Source of the DNA: Chloroflexota bacterium
GTDB lineage: Bacteria > Chloroflexota > Anaerolineae > Aggregatilineales > Phototrophicaceae
Assembly (NCBI GenBank): GCA_009841405.1
Contig: VXLV01000078.1
Span: 1 to 48,089 of the forward strand
Direction of reading: 5' to 3'
DNA length: 48,089 nt
In this document: positions 42,511 through 48,089 of the stretch, in pieces
Numbering within the stretch: position 1 is the first letter of the stretch
Layout of the letters: each line of letters opens with the position of its first letter
Notes under the pieces: generated by a model
Database searches by the model: none
Told to the model about the DNA's origin: nothing
Seen by the model: the letters and a program-made list of their open reading frames with translations, nothing else
Made by a program: the position numbers and the translations under genes

Positions 42511-42550
42511 CCCCCACCCTAAATCCCTCCCCCAAAATGAGGGAGGGACT
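42511..42550 (-). repeat. 40-bp hairpin repeat, copy 2
   Basis: Exact reverse complement of 72-111, placed immediately after the ABC-2-like gene stop. As with copy 1, it sits at the 3' end of a gene, which would suit a role as a bidirectional terminator-like structure. Confidence 0.9.
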
Positions 42551-42858
42551 ACACTGAGGTATTGGCAGCAGTCTGCCACCGTCATAACGCCGATATCCTT
42601 ACCATGGATGCGCCGAAATAAGCCATGCGCAATGAGGCGCTGGCGGCCTGTTACTGCGAATTTCGTTCGTATCACAAGCCCTATCGCAAGTTGGAGACCT
42701 TGTCGATTCGATTATCCGTTGACGGCGGCGGCGATGACATGCCGCCGTAGCATGGGACTTTCCAGCGTGCGGAGCGACGGAAAGAAGCGGATGGGACTTT
42801 GCAGCGGGATTTGATGTAGAGAATTGTGTTGCTGTACGATGATGTTCCATTATCAAAA
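42551..42858. other. Non-coding, patchwork-like gap
   Basis: No convincing gene. It contains a CGGCGGC/GCCGCCG hairpin near 42727-42748 without a T-run and a short direct duplication: 16 bases starting ATGGGACTTT at 42752 recur with one change at 42791. Base composition becomes visibly AT-richer toward 42900. Confidence 0.5.
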
Positions 42859-43248
42859 TTATGGAACAAAGTTATATACCCCCGCGCTGATACCGGACAG
42901 AATCGACGATTCATTCTCGGCAAAGATATGCGCCTGAGGCGTAAACGCCTGCGCTACATAGTAACCGTCCATCGGCGTAGTCGGCATTGCGCAACCGAAG
43001 GGGATAGCCGACCCGCAAGACAAGTATGGCGGGGTGCGAACAAATAACCCAGTGCTACCGTGACGGACAGAATACAAAGCCGTTCCAGAGGCAGAAGCAT
43101 GGTCATTGTAGACTTGCGGCCTGCTGGCGCAATCCTCTGATACAACGGATCTAAATCCAGGAAAAGCAGAAGGTAGATTTCTGGGATCATGTTTATCTCT
43201 GATAAAGCAATTCACCCCATTTGCTGACTGGAACTCATGAATAGGCAT
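42859..43248 (-). CDS. Unrecognised 129-residue ORF (possible orphan gene)
   Basis: I do not recognise this protein. It has mixed composition, with four Cys and several aromatic residues and no membrane segment or signal peptide. GAGG lies five bases before the ATG, a reasonable ribosome site, and no other frame here is better. The surrounding DNA is AT-richer than average. It follows the methylase and its decayed flanking repeat on the same strand, so it could be cargo of the same insertion. Against coding, no domain is evident and the length is modest. Treat as tentative. Confidence 0.4.
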   Translation of the reverse strand: MPIHEFQSANGVNCFIRDKHDPRNLPSAFPGFRSVVSEDCASRPQVYNDHASASGTALYSVRHGSTGLFVRTPPYLSCGSAIPFGCAMPTTPMDGYYVAQAFTPQAHIFAENESSILSGISAGVYNFVP

Positions 43249-43316
43249 ACGGACCTCGTCAATTACGAATGCACCCTACTATTGTACATTCGTTCATTTG
43301 TGCCTTTTGGTAAATC

Positions 43317-43450
43317 ACCCTGTTATCGCGCCCAGCGTTGACCCTTGTAAGAGTAGCGCTGGAAGAACACGGAGGTAACAGCGTGGGCAGCGACCAAGTC
43401 TAACTCGCCGCCGGCTCGCGCCAGCTAGCGCGGATTCGTCTACGCGCGGA
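43317..43450 (-). pseudogene. Decayed copy A of the PHP 3' end plus sugar-permease 3' end
   Basis: About 130 bases align with 44528-44662. The two share AGTAGCGCTGGAAGAACACG (43352-43371 and 44566-44585) and CGGATTCGTC (43431-43440 and 44643-44652) at almost the same spacing. The permease frame is broken by substitutions and small indels. The end of the methylase gene, including its stop at 43400-43402, is read through this remnant. Confidence 0.8.
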
Positions 43451-44347
43451 CTCCGGCCTCAACTCGCGCGCAAGAGAGTCCGCCTCGTAGAACGTGGGCT
43501 GTCGCGTAATCACAAGCTCTGGCAGGCGCGTGTGGTGACCGCTCTTCATCATGACCTGAACAGCGTGAAACTCGTGTAGCTCAATCAGCGATTCGATTTC
43601 GAGCGAGCGATCATAGGTCATGAGGAAGTCTGCGCTGCTATCCGCAAGCATCGAAAACAAGCGGGCATGGTCAATATCGTTGTGCGCGTAGAGCCGTTTC
43701 CCGGCGCGTTTGCCGCCGCCGCCCGTGTAGGGCGGATCAACGAAAAGCGCGACATCGTCATGGGGTTGGCCAAGCAACGCAGCCAGCATTTGCATGCCGT
43801 CTGTCTCGCGAAATGTGATGCGAGGCGCGACTTCGCTTATGGCGCGCAGTCGCCGGATTAGGGTGTTGGGATACCAGCGCGAGGCGATTCCCGCCCCGTT
43901 TTCTCCCTTGCGGGTGAAAGACGCGCCCGGCGCAAGTATGCCGCCCCGTCGCGTGCGATTCAGAACCAGAGTCCGGAACCCGTGTTCGACAACGTCCGCC
44001 GGGCGTTGGCTGGCGAGTTCGACAACCGATTCGCGCGTCAGCGTAAACGAACTGATGCGAGCGGCCAATTCCGGGCCGAAGTGCAGGGCGGCCTTCCAGA
44101 GCGCGGCTACGTCTTGGTCAATCTCTGCCATTAGCGCTTCGTCGACAAGATTCTCCATAACGGCCGTGAGAGACACAATACCGCCGCCGGCGAAAGGCTC
44201 AATGAGCAGCCGCGGCCGCTTCACGGAACGCAGCCAGACACGCACATGAGGAATGAGCCAGGTCTTGCCGCCCGGGTAACGCAAGGGACTACGTTGCGGC
44301 ACTGCGGCCACATTCACGGCGGGAATTGGAGAAACTGCAATCGCCAT
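43400..44347 (-). CDS. Solitary N6-adenine DNA methyltransferase (D12/Dam class)
   Basis: The 315-residue protein has the D12-class layout: RSPLRYPGGKTWLIPHV at the N-terminus, the SAM-binding PFAGGG, the target-recognition middle region, and catalytic DPPYTGGGG. It resembles Dam and phage-type methylases. No restriction enzyme is evident beside it, so it may be solitary or a fragment of a lost system. Direct remnants A and B of neighbouring gene ends flank it. Its last 15 or so residues (from about RRRIRASW) are encoded by remnant A in a frame unrelated to the original genes, so the natural C-terminus was probably replaced at insertion. Confidence 0.92.
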   Translation of the reverse strand: MAIAVSPIPAVNVAAVPQRSPLRYPGGKTWLIPHVRVWLRSVKRPRLLIEPFAGGGIVSLTAVMENLVDEALMAEIDQDVAALWKAALHFGPELAARISSFTLTRESVVELASQRPADVVEHGFRTLVLNRTRRGGILAPGASFTRKGENGAGIASRWYPNTLIRRLRAISEVAPRITFRETDGMQMLAALLGQPHDDVALFVDPPYTGGGGKRAGKRLYAHNDIDHARLFSMLADSSADFLMTYDRSLEIESLIELHEFHAVQVMMKSGHHTRLPELVITRQPTFYEADSLARELRPESARRRIRASWREPAAS

Positions 44348-44527
44348 CGAGAGCTTGCCGCCGACTGTGATTAGCGCTTGTCAGATACTGTACCACACAC
44401 GGAACATTTGTGCCAGAAACACCCGCGACGGGTTACGCGTGGCCATAGCAATTGAGGCCGAAACTGGAAACTCTGAGACAACCCTGCAATCTGATCTGTG
44501 TTCGCCGCGCTACTGCGGGAACAGACG

Positions 44528-44662
44528 CTACCCCTTCACCGCGCCCAGCGTCAGGCCCGTGATGAAGTAGCGCTGGAAGAACACGAAGACCAAGAGCGCC
44601 GGCAGCGAGCCGACTAGATTCGCCGGCTCACCCCAGCCAAACCGGATTCGTCCAGGCGCGGC
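44528..44662 (-). pseudogene. Copy B: truncated MalG-type permease 3' end joined to the PHP gene end
   Basis: 44528-44627 would encode the last 33 residues of a permease (ending FFQRYFITGLTLGAVKG then stop), nearly the same as the end of the intact gene at 47166 (FFQRYFIKGLTLGAVKG). No permease sequence lies upstream: it joins directly to the stop codon of the PHP gene. The frame is intact but has no start, so it is a remnant. 44628-44662 is the PHP 3' end, shared with copy A. Confidence 0.85.
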
Positions 44663-45560
44663 CGCCCGCCGCATCCCGCACCGTCACCCGCAGCCAGCGC
44701 GAATCCACCTCGCGCAGGTCAAACTCCGCTTCCGTCAGCCAGGTCCCGTTGGCCCGCGCAACCACGCCCGCTCGGTCTCCGCTGAGATAAATGTACGTCG
44801 CCGGCGAACACTGCACACGCAGCTTGTCGCGCCCCTGGAACTCGACATTGTGCAGCTGCGCGCCCGTGCTGGCGTAATAATGCCCCGCCTTGAGCGCGCT
44901 CAGCAGCGCTTCCGGCGTTAGCGCTTCCGCCTTGACCTGGACCCAGCCGCGCATGAAATCGTTCACGTCCTCGCGCGCATGGGTATCATCGGTCGCGATC
45001 GCCCCCACGCGATGCCCGCGATGCAGCAGCATGTCGATATAATGCCAGCTGAAGCCGCGGTCGCTGTCGTAGTCGGAGACGCCGTTGAAGCACTCGATGG
45101 CGTGCGCGCGCTCCAGCGTCTCGTAATCCGCCACCGTCAGCGCGAACCAGTTGGGGTGCGGCACAGCCAGGAAGGCGCCCGCGTCCATAACGCGCCGCGC
45201 CACGCTCGCGCCCGTGTCGCCCTCGCGCTGCGTCTCGAAGTCCAGCGGCAATCCCACCGCCAGCAGGTGCCAGGGCGAGCCCGACTCGATCCGCCCCGGG
45301 TGCAGCTCGGCGCCGATCAGCGTGGTGAAGTCGGCGCTGCGGAACTGGCGCGTGTCGCTGATGTCAAAGCCGTGGCGCTCGATGCAGTGGTCGGTCAGCG
45401 CGACGAAGTCGTAGCCGTTCTGCCGGTACATGCGGCAGTACTCGGCCGGGCTCCACTCGCCATCGGAGTTGGTGGAGTGCCCGTGCAGGTTGCCGCGGTA
45501 GAAGCGGCCCGGCTGCGCGAAGGGGAGGGTGGAGGGGGTTAGAATGTTGGATTTACTCAC
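44628..45560 (-). CDS. PHP domain phosphoesterase-like protein
   Basis: The 310-residue protein has the PHP metal-binding start YRGNLHGHSTNSDGEWSP, followed by GYDFVALTDHC, LIGAELHPG, LAVPHPNW, IECFNG and ATDDTHARED, which together give the His/Asp/Glu ligands of a trinuclear metal site. PHP proteins hydrolyse phosphate esters, as in histidinol phosphatase and polymerase editing domains. The start is GTG with AGGA 11 bases upstream. The last 90 residues are beta-rich (VQCSPATYIYLSGDR), a usual addition in environmental PHP proteins. Its 3' end is part of the repeated A/B segment. Confidence 0.9.
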   Translation of the reverse strand: MSKSNILTPSTLPFAQPGRFYRGNLHGHSTNSDGEWSPAEYCRMYRQNGYDFVALTDHCIERHGFDISDTRQFRSADFTTLIGAELHPGRIESGSPWHLLAVGLPLDFETQREGDTGASVARRVMDAGAFLAVPHPNWFALTVADYETLERAHAIECFNGVSDYDSDRGFSWHYIDMLLHRGHRVGAIATDDTHAREDVNDFMRGWVQVKAEALTPEALLSALKAGHYYASTGAQLHNVEFQGRDKLRVQCSPATYIYLSGDRAGVVARANGTWLTEAEFDLREVDSRWLRVTVRDAAGGRAWTNPVWLG

Positions 45561-45669
45561 GTTGGTTTAATCCTATATTTGGGTAATGGTCAGATTGTTT
45601 TAATGGCCGATATAATGACCTGACCGAATACGACGATCACGTCAAATGAGAGCCGTATACATGGCATAC

Positions 45670-47019
45670 TTAGTTGGATTCAATCGCCCCCAAGTCACAG
45701 CTTGACCCCTTCTGTCGGCGTCGACGCCGCTGGTCTACTGACGGGCAGAAATCTGTGTTAGCCGCATCTAAGGCAGGACTGCTGTTTCGCGGCTTATAGT
45801 AGGCCGGCGAGCCCGGCGTAGCGTTCAACATAGGATTGCCTGTCAACATTGGCTCGCACGAGCCATCTGTAATCAGATTGTTGATATTGGAATCCAAGCC
45901 TCCAGTCGCGAAGCAATCCGCATAGCCATTTCCCGTAACTATGCTATTTATGAGAGTGAGTTGACCGCTCCGCTTGTAGACACCGGCTCCACCAAACGCC
46001 GAGCTATTTCCTATTGCAGTGACATGGATGAGCTGGACCAGGCTTCGCGACACATGAACGGCGCCGCTGCTACTGTAGACGGAATTCTGACTGATAGTAC
46101 TGTTTTCGACGTGGACTTTGCTGTCTTTGCCGCTGTATATCGCGCTTCCCAAGGTGTTCGACTCATTAAAGGATAATGCGCTTAACTTTACCTTGAGCCG
46201 GCTGTTTTCGCTGGCGATTGCGCCGCCAAGAAGGTCAACGCTGTTTCTCTCCAAAGCTGATTCATAAATCTCGATTTTGCTGTTTGATGACCAGAGCGCG
46301 CCACCTTTGTCCGACCGGTTGTGGCTTACGCTGCTGTTCATTATCGTGAGCTTGCTCATTTTGCTGCTGATGCCACCACCAACCTTGGAGCGATTATGTG
46401 AAATCGTGCTGGCGCTCAGATGAAGTTTAGCATTGCTAAGGTAGATGCCGCCGCCGTTCTTGCTCGCTTTGTTTCTGACAAAGGAGCTTCTGACGACTTC
46501 AATGTTGCTGGAGACGCCGTGGATGGCGCCGCCGTTGGTGGCGGAACTGTCGCTTATCGTGCTGTTGCTGAGTACCAATACCGCGTTGTCCGCGAGTTCA
46601 AGCGCGCCGCCTTCGTAGGCTTTGCCCCTCGTCATGATCAAGTTATTGATATGGAGCGTTCCACCTTTTACGTCAAAAATCTGGTATTTGTCCTTACCGT
46701 CAATGGTGTGCCCATTGCCCTCGACCGTTATCGTACCCGTGATGCGGGGCAGCGACCCTGTCAGCGTTATGCTGTCATGCAGCGTAACCACATCGTCGCC
46801 GGTGCCTGCCGGGCACCCTCCCACCGGTTTACGTGTGTTGGAAGCGACGATCTGATCCGCTAGCGTGCATGGTTTGGCTGAGGAAAAGATCAAGTCGAGC
46901 GCTCCCGAATAAGGTAGCGCCAAGCCGGAAACCAGAGCGAGCAACACAATGAAGAGTGCGACAAACACGCTATTCCTGCGAACTGGCCGCTGTTTGCTGA
47001 CGTCTGCCTTGCGCTTCAT
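45670..47019 (-). CDS. Secreted right-handed beta-helix protein
   Basis: The 449-residue protein has an N-terminal membrane/signal segment (about residues 17-38). A series of roughly ten coils of about 22-25 residues then spans residues 95-345, with recurring GGAI, GGGI and NSTIS/SSVSHN patterns as in pectate-lyase-like and polymorphic-membrane-protein repeats. The C-terminal part has several Cys and the phrase SPALDAANTDFCP, common in Chloroflexota and other beta-helix surface proteins. No catalytic residues are identifiable. It is probably an exported adhesin-like or polysaccharide-binding protein. By eye the gene is AT-richer than its neighbours, which suggests transfer. Confidence 0.82.
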   Translation of the reverse strand: MKRKADVSKQRPVRRNSVFVALFIVLLALVSGLALPYSGALDLIFSSAKPCTLADQIVASNTRKPVGGCPAGTGDDVVTLHDSITLTGSLPRITGTITVEGNGHTIDGKDKYQIFDVKGGTLHINNLIMTRGKAYEGGALELADNAVLVLSNSTISDSSATNGGAIHGVSSNIEVVRSSFVRNKASKNGGGIYLSNAKLHLSASTISHNRSKVGGGISSKMSKLTIMNSSVSHNRSDKGGALWSSNSKIEIYESALERNSVDLLGGAIASENSRLKVKLSALSFNESNTLGSAIYSGKDSKVHVENSTISQNSVYSSSGAVHVSRSLVQLIHVTAIGNSSAFGGAGVYKRSGQLTLINSIVTGNGYADCFATGGLDSNINNLITDGSCEPMLTGNPMLNATPGSPAYYKPRNSSPALDAANTDFCPSVDQRRRRRQKGSSCDLGAIESN

Positions 47020-47059
47020 AGCCTTCAGTCCTCAATCCCTGATTCACTCTGCAATTCAC

Positions 47060-47088
47060 ACTGTAGAGCAATGAAAGATTGAGGACAA
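47060..47088 (-). promoter_or_regulatory. Weak promoter candidate for the beta-helix gene
   Basis: On the minus strand TTGTCC (47083-47088), a 17-base spacer and TACAGT (47060-47065), each matching four of six consensus bases. It lies about 40 bases before ATG 47019, which has GAAGG just upstream. Confidence 0.35.
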
Positions 47089-47165
47089 GTGCCCAGCGGC
47101 TTGGCGTCGCCGATTCGTAGGGTAGTGTGGGTTAACGGCTCAGACACGGGTATCGAAAACTGACA

Positions 47166-48005
47166 CTACCCCTTCACCGCGCCCAGCGTCAGGCCCTTGA
47201 TGAAGTAGCGCTGGAAGAATACGAAGATGAAGAGCGTCGGCAGCGAGCCGATCAAACTCGCCGCCGCCTGGCCGCCCCAATCGACTGTGTACTGCCCGGT
47301 CAAGTTCAAGATGCCCACCATCACCGTGCGACTTTCGGCGCGTTGCGTCAAGATGAAGGGCCAGAGGAAGTCGTTCCAGATCCACGTGAACTGCAAGGTC
47401 GCCAGCACCGCCAGCGCCGGCAGCGTCAGCGGGAGCATGATGCGGAAAAAGATGGCGTATTCGTTTGCGCCGTCGATCAGCGCCGCCTCGCGCAGGGCAT
47501 TGGGCACGACTTGGAAGAAGTTGCGCATGACCAGTGTACAGATGGGGATGCCGAAAGCCGTGTGGATGATGATCACCGCCCAGAGCGTGTCGTAGAGCCC
47601 GATGTCGTTCATCAGCCGAAAGACCGGGATCAGCGCGATCTGCGGCGGCAGGAACATGCCCGCCACGATGAAAATGAAGAGCAGCCCGTCGAAGCGGAAG
47701 CGGTACTTGCCGAGGGCGTAGCCGGCCAGCGTGCCCAGGGCGATCGAAAAGAGCGACGCCGGAATCGTCAGCAGGAAGGAATTCTGCAAGTACAAGCCCA
47801 GGTTGCCGTCTTCCGGGTCCATCACGCGCGCGAAGTTCTCCGATGTCAGCCGCGCCGGCGGCGTCCAGTAGCCGCCCGTCACGACCTCCGCCTGCGATTT
47901 CAAGGCGGTTACGATGGCTCCGTAGACCGGGACCATGAACAGAATCAGCATGATCGTCAGCGCGAAGTAAAGCGCCGCGGATACAAGGCGTTTTCTCCAG
48001 TTCAT
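47166..48005 (-). CDS. Carbohydrate ABC transporter permease, MalG type
   Basis: The 279-residue protein has six membrane segments and the EAA loop that docks the ATPase (PNALREAALIDGANEYAIFFRIMLPL, of which ALREAALIDGA and LPL are diagnostic). N-terminal MNWRKRLVSAALYF and the end GLTLGAVKG fit MalG-like sugar permeases, including the typical segment on SENFARV after the first helix. It imports a mono- or oligosaccharide together with a MalF-type partner and a solute-binding protein that probably lie just outside the window. Two remnants of its 3' end occur at 44528 and 43317. Confidence 0.95.
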   Translation of the reverse strand: MNWRKRLVSAALYFALTIMLILFMVPVYGAIVTALKSQAEVVTGGYWTPPARLTSENFARVMDPEDGNLGLYLQNSFLLTIPASLFSIALGTLAGYALGKYRFRFDGLLFIFIVAGMFLPPQIALIPVFRLMNDIGLYDTLWAVIIIHTAFGIPICTLVMRNFFQVVPNALREAALIDGANEYAIFFRIMLPLTLPALAVLATLQFTWIWNDFLWPFILTQRAESRTVMVGILNLTGQYTVDWGGQAAASLIGSLPTLFIFVFFQRYFIKGLTLGAVKG

Positions 48006-48030
48006 CTGGCGAGGCTGCTACCTTTCCAAA

Positions 48031-48057
48031 GCGGGCGACATGATATGTCGCCCCTAC
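48031..48057 (-). repeat. GTAGGGGCGA hairpin repeat copy
   Basis: A 27-base reverse-oriented copy with palindromic centre ACATGATATGT, 26 bases upstream of the permease start. It is followed by a G-rich fragment (48070-48089) related to the 40-bp repeat at 72-111. Confidence 0.88.
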
Positions 48058-48089
48058 AAAGTTTGACGCTGGGGGAGGGGTTTGGGGTG

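Noticed and set aside
43317..43450. Remnants A and B as insertion-sequence terminal repeats
   Set aside because: They are direct rather than inverted, derive from identifiable gene ends, and no transposase is encoded between them.
44979..45542. Plus-strand frame opposite the PHP gene
   Set aside because: Val/Ala/Arg-rich shadow frame without motifs; the PHP metal-binding pattern on the minus strand is decisive.
1..48089. tRNA or rRNA genes
   Set aside because: I looked for cloverleaf-like and conserved rRNA sequence in the gaps on both strands and saw none; a covariance-model scan would settle this.

Overview
The window is about 48 kb of GC-rich bacterial chromosome with 41 convincing protein genes, one weaker short gene candidate, two gene remnants and no rRNA, tRNA, CRISPR array or prophage. 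Several traits suggest an uncultured Chloroflexota, probably Anaerolineae-like. These are long Thr-Pro linkers in an exported SH3 protein, WD40-type and beta-helix surface proteins, many GT4 glycosyltransferases, MoxR ATPases, peptidase families S9 and S10, and abundant dispersed palindromic repeats. This placement is an inference from gene content, because no phylogenetic marker such as 16S is present.

Layout. 0.1-9 kb, minus strand: an S9 peptidase, then a tightly packed run of two aminotransferase-like genes, a large GT-C-like membrane protein, an SDR and an Ldh-family dehydrogenase. 9.3-17.4 kb: an MFS transporter, a polyprenyl-phosphate sugar transferase with a GT4 enzyme (exopolysaccharide synthesis), trhO, a small phosphoesterase with a second GT4 enzyme, and recO. 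17.9-20 kb: a single-chain MntA-HepT-like toxin-antitoxin fusion translationally coupled to an S10 peptidase. 20-25 kb: DinB plus a HhH-GPD DNA glycosylase, a PfkB kinase, an HU protein with a clear promoter and terminator, and a MoxR ATPase with a TIM-barrel isomerase. 25.3-29.6 kb: an exported SH3 protein, an apparently leaderless tyrosine recombinase and an AT-richer WD40-like exported protein. 29.7-31.4 kb: a thioredoxin and a DUF433/DUF5615 toxin-antitoxin-like pair led by a small acidic ORF. 31.6-35.3 kb: a heterodimeric ABC exporter. 35.6-42.5 kb: a phosphoesterase, an enolase-superfamily enzyme, a CysQ-like phosphatase, a GT4 enzyme, a Uma2 nuclease-like protein with a duplicated N-terminus, and an ABC-2-like membrane protein. 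42.5-48 kb: a patchwork with a solitary adenine methylase between two decayed copies of a PHP-gene/sugar-permease 3' end, followed by the intact PHP, beta-helix and MalG-type permease genes.

The points I consider most worth attention are: (1) the MntA-HepT fusion with a plausible internal start that could release the toxin half alone; (2) the methylase inserted between approximately 130-bp direct repeats derived from the 3' ends of neighbouring genes, with its own C-terminus read from repeat DNA; (3) an aminotransferase-like protein lacking the PLP lysine, encoded in ATGA overlap with a normal aminotransferase; and (4) dispersed hairpin repeats whose centres change while staying palindromic. 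All assignments come from reading motifs; no database search was run.
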